Numbered from the stretch's first letter, positions 6,658 to 13,919 are shown. The stretch: 17,630 bases of DNA from Galactobacter sp. (GCF_022712295.1 NZ_JALAGT010000113.1:1-17630), one strand, 5' to 3'. Notes: a model not told the origin generated them from the sequence alone. Numbers and translations: made by a program.

Positions 6658-8132
6658 CACCGGTTGATGGTGATGGTCGCCGTCACGGCCGGATCCGGCG
6701 TCTCGTGGGTGGTGAGACCGTGCTCGGTCTTCTCCCAGTAGTGCGGCCGCACGATGAGCTGCCCCAGCGCCTTGTACGACGCCACCGAGTGCAGCACCCA
6801 GTACAGCGGGTTCAGCAGCGCCCACCAGATCAGCGAGAAGTCGCCGCGCTTCCAGGGGCCGAGCATGTTCAGATACACGATCAGGCTGCTACCGACGAGG
6901 AAGTTCAGCAGCACGAGCACCAGCACCGGCGTGGGGAACAGCGGCTCGACGATCTCGGTGGGAAGCGCCCAGGTGAACATCGCCAGCAACACAAGCGGCA
7001 ACACCCCGAGGAAGGTGAGCGGGGTCCCGGCGATCAGCAGCAGGAAGCCGATGAACCGCTTCGGCCCGATCCGTCGGATCAAGCGCAGCGGAGAACGCGC
7101 GTGGACCAGCGTCGTCTGCATGTATCCCTTGATCCAGCGGCTGCGCTGACGCACGAAGTTCGGGATCGAGGTGTTGGCCTCCTCCATCGTGACCGAGTCG
7201 ACGATGCCCACCTGGTAGCCCTGTGCGCTCGCCCGGATGCCGAGGTCGGCATCCTCGGTGACGTTGAAGGGATCCCACCCGCCCAGCGTGCGCAGCGCCT
7301 CCGTGCGGAAGTGGTTGGACGTCCCGCCGAGCGGGATCGGCAGCGACGAGACATCGAGACCCGTGAGCATGTAGTCGAACCAGTACGAGTACTCGAGCGT
7401 GAACATCCGGGTGAGCAGGTTCTCGCGCACGTTGAAGTAGTTCAGCGAGGCCTGCATGACCACGGTGTCCTCGGACGCGTTGCGGAATGCGACGACCACC
7501 TTCTTCAGCTGCAAGGGGTCGGGGGCGTCCTCTGCGTCGTAGATCACGAGGTACTCGCCGGTCGCAATCGCGAGGCCCACGTTGCAGGCTCGCGGCTTGG
7601 TCTGCGGATGACCCTTCGGGACCACGACGACGGTGAAGTTGTCCGGGGTCGGCGATGCCTCGATCGCCGCTCGCGTCTCGTCGTCCTCTTCTTCCACGAG
7701 GATGAGGATCTCGAGCTTGTGAGCGGGGTAGTCCAGGGCGCCGAGGTTGGTCACGAGCTGATGGACGATGTTCGCCTCGCGGAACACCGGCACCAGCACC
7801 GTGTAGGTCGGCAGCTCGTCGTCGGTGAGCGCCTCGATCTCTGCCGGGTCGATGCGGTCCGCCAGGTCGTATCGCGCTCCCGAGAGGGAGACGTGGAACT
7901 TGAACGCCGTGGCGATGAGGAACACCACGCTCACCACCAGCAGGGTCACGATCACCATCGGGCGCCATGCCGCCACCAGGGCGGTGACGTACAGCACCGT
8001 CGCGACGATCAGACCGATCCCCTGGGAGCGGGTCAGCACCGTGCGGGCGGACAGCAGCGGGGCGCGCTCCCACAGGCCCAGTGAGGCCTCGTACGCGATG
8101 TGCTCGGGGATCTCGATCGTGCGCACGGACAT
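6657..8132 (-). CDS. Family 2 glycosyltransferase, membrane-bound, processive type
   Basis: A 491-residue enzyme of the cellulose-synthase-like GT2 group, expected to transfer sugar from a nucleotide donor into a glycan at the membrane. Two helices near residues 38-76 precede the GT-A domain (TVLVPVFREA at about 111). The metal/donor motif is YDAEDAPDP (198-206), the catalytic-base region TEDADLG (292-298) and the acceptor motif QRSRW (329-333, the QxxRW signature). Three or four C-terminal helices (about 358-455) follow. Its ATG overlaps the stop of the upstream membrane gene (TGATG, 8134-8130), so translation is coupled; an in-frame ATG four codons earlier is also possible. The glycan product is not known. 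There is no c-di-GMP-binding PilZ domain in the protein. Confidence 0.88.
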   Translation of the reverse strand: MSVRTIEIPEHIAYEASLGLWERAPLLSARTVLTRSQGIGLIVATVLYVTALVAAWRPMVIVTLLVVSVVFLIATAFKFHVSLSGARYDLADRIDPAEIEALTDDELPTYTVLVPVFREANIVHQLVTNLGALDYPAHKLEILILVEEEDDETRAAIEASPTPDNFTVVVVPKGHPQTKPRACNVGLAIATGEYLVIYDAEDAPDPLQLKKVVVAFRNASEDTVVMQASLNYFNVRENLLTRMFTLEYSYWFDYMLTGLDVSSLPIPLGGTSNHFRTEALRTLGGWDPFNVTEDADLGIRASAQGYQVGIVDSVTMEEANTSIPNFVRQRSRWIKGYMQTTLVHARSPLRLIRRIGPKRFIGFLLLIAGTPLTFLGVLPLVLLAMFTWALPTEIVEPLFPTPVLVLVLLNFLVGSSLIVYLNMLGPWKRGDFSLIWWALLNPLYWVLHSVASYKALGQLIVRPHYWEKTEHGLTTHETPDPAVTATITINR

Positions 8133-9325
8133 CAGAACGGCCATCCTCTCAGTAGTGCCTGCATCCACTGATCCACCGGCCGGTAGATCAGGAACGCCGA
8201 CGTCCATCCGGTCACGAGCAGCACCACGGCACCGAGCCGCAGGGTCCAGCGGGTGCGGAGACCGTGGCCCCCCACCGGTGCGATGGCGACCATCGCGAGC
8301 AGCAGAAGCAGGAACGCGGTACCGGAGGACCCGGTCGGCAGGACACCTGCGAGCGACATGAGTACGATCGATCCCATCAGCAGAGCCGGCGCGACAGCGG
8401 CCACGGGGCGGCGCCGCAAGAAGGCGAGCACCACACCGCCCGCCGGCGGGACGAAATAAAGCCAGGCCCAGGGCTGCGCGAAGAACGTCCGTGTGCGCTC
8501 GACCTGCTCCGGCGCGAAGCCGACGTGGAGCACATCGACGGCGAAGAGCGGGTCGGACAGGAAGACCACGCCGAGGATCGTGACGGATCCGAATGCGGCG
8601 ACGGTCGGGAAGGCCAGCGTCAGCGCCGTGCCGGCGCGCGAGCCCCGCCGTGAGTGGGGTAGGAACGGCGCGACGCAGGCGGCGATCAGGATCGAGAATG
8701 CGAACGCCGGTGCCGTTAGCGCCGCCGCCGCAAACAGCAGGCCCGCGCGGAAGCCGGCCTGAGTGTTCGCGAAAACGACGAACCGGACGAGGTCGATCAT
8801 CCCCAGCGCGAACAGCGCGAGGCCGAGGAAGACCTCGAGGTTGGTCGTCGCGAGAAAGGCGAACAGCGGCGTGCCGCCCACGACGAGGACCAAGGCGATC
8901 GCGTCGATCCCGGTCTGTCGTTGTCGCCGCGACCATTCGACGAGCCGCTGCAGGAGGAACCCCGCCACCAGCGCGCCGACGGCGCCGAGCCCGACGGCAC
9001 CGCCCGGCACGACAACCGCCAGAAGGGTCGTGATGGGTGGATAGAGCATCCCGACCGTCTCCACCGAGACCGGCCGGGCGAGGATCTCGTGGGCGGTCGC
9101 CACCAGGGAGGCGTTCGCCGTGGAGTTCTGCAGGTAGCCACCTCTGGCGGCATCAAGAAGCAGAACGAGCACGATGAAGGGCAGCGCCAGGACTCCGCGA
9201 AGCAGCCACCGTCGCCAGGGGGAGATCGGGAACTTCGGGACACGTCCGGTTCCGTCGCCTTCGCGGCGACGGGGACGTGACGTCATGGAGCGGCGCTGCA
9301 GGGATCGGGGTATCTCCGCAGTCAC
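8132..9325 (-). CDS. Polytopic membrane protein, GT-C-like, partner of the GT2 enzyme
   Basis: Up to 397 residues with a basic cytoplasmic N-terminus and roughly nine or ten hydrophobic helices. The first extracytoplasmic loop after helix 1 (LDAARGGYLQNSTANAS, later LYPPITTLL) resembles polyprenol-phosphate-dependent GT-C glycosyltransferases, which have a long first loop and a YPP motif, but I do not see a clear catalytic DD or ExD pair, so that assignment is only a suggestion. It could instead help export or assemble the glycan made by the GT2 enzyme. The start is GTG at 9325 (397 residues) or ATG at 9286 (384 residues); neither has a strong ribosome site. The stop overlaps the GT2 start. 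It is transcribed divergently from the TetR gene across 76 bases. Confidence 0.75.
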   Translation of the reverse strand: MTAEIPRSLQRRSMTSRPRRREGDGTGRVPKFPISPWRRWLLRGVLALPFIVLVLLLDAARGGYLQNSTANASLVATAHEILARPVSVETVGMLYPPITTLLAVVVPGGAVGLGAVGALVAGFLLQRLVEWSRRQRQTGIDAIALVLVVGGTPLFAFLATTNLEVFLGLALFALGMIDLVRFVVFANTQAGFRAGLLFAAAALTAPAFAFSILIAACVAPFLPHSRRGSRAGTALTLAFPTVAAFGSVTILGVVFLSDPLFAVDVLHVGFAPEQVERTRTFFAQPWAWLYFVPPAGGVVLAFLRRRPVAAVAPALLMGSIVLMSLAGVLPTGSSGTAFLLLLLAMVAIAPVGGHGLRTRWTLRLGAVVLLVTGWTSAFLIYRPVDQWMQALLRGWPF

Positions 9326-9365
9326 GGTCTCACTGTACGGGAGGAAAACCTGATGCTCGCCCGTT

Positions 9366-9394
9366 TTGGCAAAATATGTAGACCGGTCTATTCT
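9366..9394 (+). promoter_or_regulatory. Leaderless promoter of the TetR operon with embedded operator
   Basis: TTGGCA (9366-9371) and TATTCT (9389-9394) are spaced by exactly 17 bases and would start transcription at about 9401-9402, on the ATG itself. No ribosome site precedes the ATG, consistent with a leaderless message. The spacer and first two bases of the -10 are covered by the 12-bp palindrome at 9379-9390, so a bound repressor would exclude RNA polymerase. Confidence 0.65.
9379..9390. promoter_or_regulatory. TetR-type operator TAGACCGGTCTA
   Basis: This is a perfect 12-base palindrome 12 bases before the TetR start. As I remember it, the Bacillus LmrA/QdoR(YxaF) box has the same TAGA-NYGG-TCTA core, and the encoded regulator belongs to that branch of TetR proteins. 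Autorepression is therefore likely. The site also lies in the only intergenic region of the divergent glycosyltransferase pair, which may be co-regulated. Confidence 0.8.
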
Positions 9395-9401
9395 TCATCC
9401 C

Positions 9402-10001
9402 ATGGCATCCAAGGGAGACCTGACGAAGGCACGGCTGGCAGAGTCCATGCTCGACCTCATCCAGACCAGCGGCTACAGCGGCACGGGCCTGAACGCGGTG
9501 ATGGTGCACGCCGCCGCGCCGAGGGGATCGATCTACTTCCACTACCCCGACGGCAAGGAGGGTATAGGCGTTGCGGCAGTCGAACTGGCCGCGAAGCAGT
9601 TCGGGGGGCTGATCCGGGAGGCTGCCGAGACGGCCGGTGGCGCGGCGGGCGCGGCACGCATCGCGATCGAGACCCTTGCCGGGATCGTGCACGAGAGCGG
9701 GTACCGGCTGGGCTGCCCGGTGTCGGTGGTCACGCTGGAGATGGGCACCGAGAGCGACCGCCTGCGTGAGGCCTGCGCCTCGGCCTTCGAGTCGTGGATC
9801 GCCCCGACCGCGGCGCTGCTCGAGGCCGAGGGCCTCAACGCCGACGACGCGCAGTCGCTCGCCACCGTCGTGATCTCGATGATCGAGGGGTCCATCATCG
9901 TCTCCCGTGCGATGCACAGCACCGTCCCGTTGAGCTCGACCGCCGACGTCGTCGCCGACCTCATCGCCCAGCGCTCCGCCGCGGCGGGAGCGACGCTGTG
10001 A
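9402..10001 (+). CDS. TetR-family repressor, LmrA/YxaF type
   Basis: A 199-residue DNA-binding regulator. The N-terminal helix-turn-helix spans about residues 8-52, ending with the family signature PRGSIYFHYPDGKE, followed by an all-helical ligand-binding domain with LGCPVSVVTLEM typical of the LmrA/YxaF C-terminal domain. Members usually sense small hydrophobic or aromatic compounds and repress an adjacent enzyme or efflux gene. I chose the ATG at 9402: upstream in-frame codons (from 9366) would translate the promoter and operator. The TGA overlaps the GTG of the SDR-hydrolase gene (GTGA, 9998-10001), so both are co-translated. The inducer is probably the substrate or product of that enzyme (inference). 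Confidence 0.88.
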   Translation: MASKGDLTKARLAESMLDLIQTSGYSGTGLNAVMVHAAAPRGSIYFHYPDGKEGIGVAAVELAAKQFGGLIREAAETAGGAAGAARIAIETLAGIVHESGYRLGCPVSVVTLEMGTESDRLREACASAFESWIAPTAALLEAEGLNADDAQSLATVVISMIEGSIIVSRAMHSTVPLSSTADVVADLIAQRSAAAGATL

Positions 10002-11770
10002 CCCCGCGTAACGCCATGATCTTCGGAGCCTCGGGGCTGATCGGGCGCCACCTCATCCTGGCCCTCGCCGCGGCGGGCGCCGAGGTCACGGCCGCCGTCC
10101 GCACCGCGGCATCCGGCGCGCGCGTCGAGCGCTGGCTGCGCGAGCACGGCCTCACCCGCAGCATCCGCACGACGATCGTCGACTTCGACGCCCCCGAGAT
10201 CGTCCCCGGTGGCGCCGCGGCGTTCGCGGCGATAACCGAGATCCACAACTGCGCCGGGTCATTCCGATTCGGGATGACCGCCGCCGAGGCACGCGATGCG
10301 AACGTCGGCATCGTGGAGCAGCTGATCGACTTCGCCGCGGGCCTGCCGCAGCTGCAGCGCGTCGTCCACATCTCCGGCTACCGCGTCGGCGGACAGGATC
10401 CGGCGGCCGTCCCGTGGTCCGACGCCCAGCGCGCCAAGACCTACCGCGAGCTCGGCGCGTACGAGGCGTCGAAGGTCGAATCCGACGCGATCTTCCAGGC
10501 GCTGGCGGCGGAGCGAGGCGTTCCGTGGACCATCGTCAACCCGGCTACCGTCATCGGCGACAGCGCCACCGGTGAGACCGACCAGCTCGTCGGGCTAGCC
10601 TCCACGGTCGAGCAGCTCTGGGCCGGGAGCGCATCGGCCCTTCCGGCCGACGGGGGGCTCTTCGTCCCCGTGCTCACGGTCGACTATCTGGCGGCGTTTA
10701 TGGCGGCCGCCGCCGTCGATCCGGTCGCGGCGGGGCAGGCGTACTGGACGCTCGACGACGCCAGCCCGCCGCTGGCCGACATGCTCACGCTCGTCGGTCG
10801 CCACCTCGGCGCCGAGGTGCCGCGACTGCGGCTGCCGGTCAGCCTCATCCGGCGACTGCCGCGGTGGCTCACCCACGCAGATCCGGAGACCCTCACCTTC
10901 ATGTCGACCGACCGCTATCCGACACGCTCGGCCATCGAGCTCGCCGAGCGACACGGGATCGCGATGCCCGACATTCAGGTGTCGCTCGAGCGCTGGGCCG
11001 ACCACCTCGCCGCGCACCGCTTCGGCGCCGCCCCGGGCGGCGACCGGCGGTTCGTCGACGCGGGCGGGGTGCGCACCTTCGAACTCGGCACCGCCAGATC
11101 CGGCTGTCTGATCCTGCCCGGGCTGCCGGTCAACGCCGACACGTGGGCGCAGGTGGCGTCGCAGATCGGCGCGCGCGCGGTCGATCTTCCGGGGCTCGGT
11201 CTCAGCGGCGGCCGCGGCATCGCCGACTGGGAGACGTGGCTGCCCGCGGTGCTGGGCGAAGAGCCCGTAGACCTCATCGGCCACTCCATCGGTGCGGGCG
11301 CGGCGATGACAGCCGCAGAGCAATTCCCGGATCGAATCCGCTCGCTCACGCTGATCGCCCCCTTCTTCCTACAGGTCGCGGTGGGGCCCGCGATGAGGCT
11401 ACGCCCCCTCGTGCGCACCTATCTGCGGCATGCCGACGCGGCGCGGCTCTCGCGGCAGCTGACCGGAGCGGAATGGAACGCGAACGCCCTGGAGAGCAGT
11501 GCCCAGGACCTGCGCCGAACGAGTGCCGGGCACGTGGCCCAGCACCTCGCCCACGCCGGATCGACGCGCTGGCGCGCGGAACTGCGGGAGGCGCTGGCGC
11601 GCTTCGCCGGCCCAGTGCGGATCATCACGGGAAGCGCGGATCCGCTAGCCCCGGACGCCGTTACGCAGTTCGCATCACGTCCGAACGTCGAGCTGATCTC
11701 ACTGCCGGGCGCGGGGCACCATCCACAGCTGACGCACGCCAGCGAGCTCGCGGGCCTGCTGCACAAGTAG
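9998..11770 (+). CDS. Fusion: NAD(P)-dependent extended SDR + alpha/beta hydrolase
   Basis: A 590-residue two-domain enzyme. Residues 1 to about 340 form an extended short-chain dehydrogenase/epimerase-like domain: Rossmann motif GASGLIG (10-16), HISG near 124-127, active-site YEASK (Tyr155, Lys159) and NPATVIGDS (181-189). Residues about 350-590 form an alpha/beta hydrolase: LPGLPVNADTW (373-383), nucleophile elbow GHSIG with Ser430, acid Asp548 in GSADP and His574 in GAGHHP. Both active sites look intact. Single-domain versions of each are common; the fusion suggests sequential steps, such as oxidation or reduction of a carbonyl group and hydrolysis of an ester, lactone or cleavable ketone. 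The substrate is unknown. The GTG start overlaps the TetR stop; ATG at 10016 is an alternative. The frame is continuous across the domain boundary. Confidence 0.85.
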   Translation: MTPRNAMIFGASGLIGRHLILALAAAGAEVTAAVRTAASGARVERWLREHGLTRSIRTTIVDFDAPEIVPGGAAAFAAITEIHNCAGSFRFGMTAAEARDANVGIVEQLIDFAAGLPQLQRVVHISGYRVGGQDPAAVPWSDAQRAKTYRELGAYEASKVESDAIFQALAAERGVPWTIVNPATVIGDSATGETDQLVGLASTVEQLWAGSASALPADGGLFVPVLTVDYLAAFMAAAAVDPVAAGQAYWTLDDASPPLADMLTLVGRHLGAEVPRLRLPVSLIRRLPRWLTHADPETLTFMSTDRYPTRSAIELAERHGIAMPDIQVSLERWADHLAAHRFGAAPGGDRRFVDAGGVRTFELGTARSGCLILPGLPVNADTWAQVASQIGARAVDLPGLGLSGGRGIADWETWLPAVLGEEPVDLIGHSIGAGAAMTAAEQFPDRIRSLTLIAPFFLQVAVGPAMRLRPLVRTYLRHADAARLSRQLTGAEWNANALESSAQDLRRTSAGHVAQHLAHAGSTRWRAELREALARFAGPVRIITGSADPLAPDAVTQFASRPNVELISLPGAGHHPQLTHASELAGLLHK

Positions 11771-11814
11771 GCGCAGAGGGCCAGGCCGAGCAGCAGGCAG
11801 GCCCGGCGTCAGCT

Positions 11815-12171
11815 TCGCCCAGACGGCGAACTCGAAATACGGGCTGCTCAAATCCTCGGTGCAGTCGGCAAACGGACCGCAGGCGCGGAATCCCTGCTTC
11901 ACATAGAGGACGCGGGCAGGCGCGAAGTAGTCCTCCGTGCCCGACTCGCGCTTGACGTCGCAGATGCTTCGGGTGCGGCAATTGCCACACCGCGACCGTG
12001 GGCCCGTCCGCTCGTGCGCATCGATTTGAGCTCGCCCATGGTCGCGTGGTGCTGCTTCAGGGCGCCGATGCCCAGCAGCTCGCCGCTCTGCGGGTCGCGC
12101 GCGGTCCAGAAAGTGATGCTCGGATGGGCGGGGGCCTCAGGATCGAGCGCGTGGACGCTCTCTGCAGGCGA
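11815..12171 (-). pseudogene. Broken GNAT acetyltransferase
   Basis: Minus-strand reading gives ESVHALDPEAPAHPSITFW, then GIGALKQHHATMGELKSMRT and GRGVAIAA, the start and acetyl-CoA-binding (R/Q-xx-GxG/A-like) part of a GNAT N-acetyltransferase. The frame is then lost near 11964-11974 and the end of the family (GTEDYFAPARVLYVKQGFRA, then CGPFADCTEDLSSPYF) continues in another frame. About ten to fifteen residues between the two parts are also missing. The gene has no start of its own: its first codons are fused in frame to a transporter fragment. It cannot make a functional enzyme. Confidence 0.8.
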
Positions 12172-12408
12172 CGTCGCGATGATGATGGCCGCGTTAATGA
12201 CTCTAAGCGAGCCGAGAGCGTCGTTGAGGACTTCGAGGAATGCGGCACGCATTTTGAAGTTCGAGCTGCTACTGGAAGCGAGGATAGTGATGGCGATGAT
12301 GTTCGAGACGAGGCCGATGATGCCGAAGATGAGCAGTTCGCCCGCGGGTACTTCCGGCGGCTCGAACAGTCGCCGGATGCCTTCGGCTGCGGCGTAGGTT
12401 CCTGCTGC
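12172..12408 (-). pseudogene. Internal fragment of a CDF (CzcD-like) metal-efflux transporter
   Basis: The minus strand encodes FEPPEVPAGELLIFGIIGLV, SNIIAITILASS and MRAAFLEVLNDALGSLRVI, which correspond to transmembrane helices 4-5 of actinobacterial cation diffusion facilitators; the ND of LEVLNDALG marks the metal-site helix. Only about 79 codons remain; the N-terminal helices and the cytoplasmic domain are absent. A TGA lies just upstream in frame, and downstream the frame runs directly into the GNAT fragment at about 12171. This is debris left by deletion between two neighbouring genes. Confidence 0.75.
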
Positions 12409-12457
12409 TCATCACCGAAGTCGATCGGACGCTCCGGACCAGCCTTTAGCAACACGC

Positions 12458-12716
12458 CCTAGCCATCACTTACGCCACCGGCACCCTCGTCAGCCTCGGG
12501 CTTGCCATCGCAGCCAAAGCCACGAAGCAAGCTGCAGCCTCATGGAAACGACCACTGGCGACGTGGGTTGCTCTCACGCTCGGCGCAGGCATAGGAGCCA
12601 TGGCCGTTTCACTGCCCGGCCCAGGGTCACTCCTGATCGCGGCACTGGTCCTTATCCTCATCGGCGGCGCTGGACATGCCTACTCGCGGTGGAAGCCACA
12701 CCCCAGCGCGTCATAA
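12458..12716 (+). pseudogene. C-terminal fragment of a second DUF1275 gene
   Basis: It corresponds to the last 86 codons of the DUF1275 gene at 1008-1670, in the same reading frame and ending at the equivalent TAA. The start, signature motifs (FVDAIGF, MSGNST) and first helices are missing, so it is not functional. Similarity continues to 12738, past the stop. The copy is about 93 % identical, so it is not a very recent exact duplication; it may come from a related strain's locus. Confidence 0.92.
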
Positions 12717-12738
12717 ATCTATTGTTTTACGAGACATC
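12458..12738 (+). repeat. Direct repeat copy B (partner of 1412-1692)
   Basis: This copy is gapless against 1412-1692 with about 19 mismatches over 281 bases. Together the copies bracket the segment carrying the surface protein, ohrR-ohr, glycosyltransferase and SDR-hydrolase modules. Recombination between them would remove 11,046 bases and restore one hybrid DUF1275 gene. Confidence 0.95.
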
Positions 12739-12864
12739 CGCCACTCCCCCACCCAGCCGACGGGCTCCCGCGTCAGATCAGGACACGGAATGACTCAGAA
12801 ACTTGTGTCGCCGAGAATCGTGTCGCGATCGCACTTGCCAGGGATTGTTAGGACAGCTGGACGC

Positions 12865-13476
12865 ATGCGACTTCTCGGGTACACACGCGTCTCCACCCAG
12901 GCACAAGATCCCACCTTGCAGATCGACGCTCTCGTCGGCGCCGGCGTGCAGCGCCGTGACATCTTCTCCGACGTCACCTCCGGGGCGAAGAACGCCCGCG
13001 AGCGCCCGCAAATGAAGAAGCTATTGAACTACGCCGAGGCCGGCGACACCGTCGTCGTGTGGCGCATCGACCGACTCGGTCGATCCCTCATTGACGTCCT
13101 CAACACCGTCAATGAACTCCGCTCTCGCGGAATCGAAGTCCGATCCATCTCCGACGGCATCGACCCCACCACCTCTTCCGGACGCATGATGCTCGGCATG
13201 CTCGCCACCCTGGCCGAATACCAACGCGAGCTCATCACCGAACGTGTCAATGCCGGCATCCAAGCGGCCAAAGCCCAAGGCCCCCGCTTCGGACGCCCAC
13301 CCGTCAACCCCGACACCGTCGCCCGCAAACTCGCCATCGCCGCGGATGAACGAAAGAAAGGACGCACGGCAGCCCAAGCGGCCGCCGCCGTCGGCTGGTC
13401 CCGAGCCATCCTCTACCGACACCAACAACACGCCAACCAAACCCGGGCGACCGCAGACGGCTCCCAAACTAATTAA
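12865..13476 (+). CDS. Serine recombinase (resolvase/invertase family)
   Basis: A 203-residue small serine recombinase. The N-terminal catalytic domain starts MRLLGYTRVSTQAQDP with nucleophile Ser10 and Arg8; VVWRIDRLGRSLIDV carries the conserved arginines, and the dimerisation helix follows around LATLAEYQRELITERV. The C-terminal Hin-like helix-turn-helix is GRPPVNPDTVARKLAIA followed by TAAQAAAAVGWSRAILYRHQ. The length is normal and all key residues seem present, so it should be active in resolution or inversion at res-type sites. The frame is open from 12676, but the upstream codons overlap the DUF1275 remnant; I chose the ATG at 12865 because it begins the family N-terminus. It lacks a transposase partner. 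A truncated relative lies at 15181-15435. Confidence 0.9.
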   Translation: MRLLGYTRVSTQAQDPTLQIDALVGAGVQRRDIFSDVTSGAKNARERPQMKKLLNYAEAGDTVVVWRIDRLGRSLIDVLNTVNELRSRGIEVRSISDGIDPTTSSGRMMLGMLATLAEYQRELITERVNAGIQAAKAQGPRFGRPPVNPDTVARKLAIAADERKKGRTAAQAAAAVGWSRAILYRHQQHANQTRATADGSQTN

Positions 13477-13497
13477 TCCAAGTAGTAGTCATTTACT

Positions 13498-13544
13498 GTC
13501 CCCCTGGTTACCATAACGGTGTTCGCAACACACCCAGGGGGGAC
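13498..13544 (+). promoter_or_regulatory. Hairpin that could mask the ribosome site of the secreted-protein gene
   Basis: GTCCCCCTGG (13498-13507) can pair with CCAGGGGGGAC (13534-13544) with one bulged G. The right arm contains the G-rich ribosome site directly before the ATG at 13546. If the promoter lies upstream of 13498, this fold would hide the translation start. Pairing is seen in the sequence; a regulatory role is inference. Confidence 0.4.
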
Positions 13545-13545
13545 C

Positions 13546-13869
13546 ATGAGTTTGAAAAGAAAACTGACCAGTATCGCTGCAGCCGCTGGTATCGCCGCAG
13601 CCAGCACCGTCGCCGCTGTAGCAACGGCCGCTCCCGCACAGGCTCTTCCCTACGCATGCGCGAGTTCAGGCCAGAACTACTCCGGGCTCTTCGTCAACAC
13701 CTGGGGCGCTTGCTACCAGGGCACCGGGTCATACCGCCTCGTCTCCCTCTGCCGAGAGGGCACCAAATATGGGGCATGGACCTCCGGCGGCCAACGCTCG
13801 TGGGTCAACTGCGTACTGGGCACCAACGGGACATATCTCCGCGACCCATCCGGCCGAACGCTCGGTTAG
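13546..13869 (+). CDS. Small secreted protein with four cysteines
   Basis: A 107-residue protein with a signal peptide: basic start (SLKRKL), alanine-rich hydrophobic core and probable cleavage after PAQA near residue 33. The mature part is about 74 residues with four cysteines, probably two disulphides, in the patterns YACASSGQNYSG, TWGACYQGTGSYRLVSLC and SWVNCVLGTNG. It resembles a class of small secreted actinobacterial proteins with a GSYRV-x-C...YGPW...C pattern whose role is unknown; it does not look like lactococcin 972. The ATG at 13546 follows a strong G-rich ribosome site (AGGGGGG); the in-frame ATG at 13519 would give a poor signal peptide. It is monocistronic, ending at the terminator at 13886-13919. 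A secreted effector, inhibitor or bacteriocin-like role is possible but unsupported. Confidence 0.78.
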   Translation: MSLKRKLTSIAAAAGIAAASTVAAVATAAPAQALPYACASSGQNYSGLFVNTWGACYQGTGSYRLVSLCREGTKYGAWTSGGQRSWVNCVLGTNGTYLRDPSGRTLG

Positions 13870-13885
13870 AAACCGCGCTGCCCAC

Positions 13886-13919
13886 AAGGCCCCGCCAGCC
13901 CACGCGCCGGCGGGGCCTT
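13886..13919 (+). terminator. Terminator hairpin after the secreted-protein gene
   Basis: AAGGCCCCGCC (13886-13896) and GGCGGGGCCTT (13909-13919) are exact complements with a 12-base loop, 16 bases after the stop codon. There is only a short T/C stretch after the stem (CTT CCC), typical of actinobacterial terminators. The about 200 bases that follow (to 14119) hold no recognisable gene; they are rich in GGCC runs. Confidence 0.8.

Noticed and set aside
6648..8084. 478-codon plus-strand frame antisense to the GT2 gene
   Set aside because: It is a histidine/arginine/glutamate-rich shadow of a GC-rich gene; the opposite strand carries clear GT2 motifs.
8133..8936. Extension of the GT2 frame upstream to make a 759-residue protein
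   Set aside because: The upstream part lies out of frame inside the membrane-protein gene and is arginine/proline-rich without domain likeness; the TGATG overlap supports a start at 8132.
12014..12397. Plus-strand frames over the CDF/GNAT debris
   Set aside because: Only the minus strand shows recognisable family motifs there.
1412..12738. A composite transposon or insertion sequence
   Set aside because: I see no transposase gene, terminal inverted repeats or target-site duplication at either repeat copy; the repeats are gene tails.
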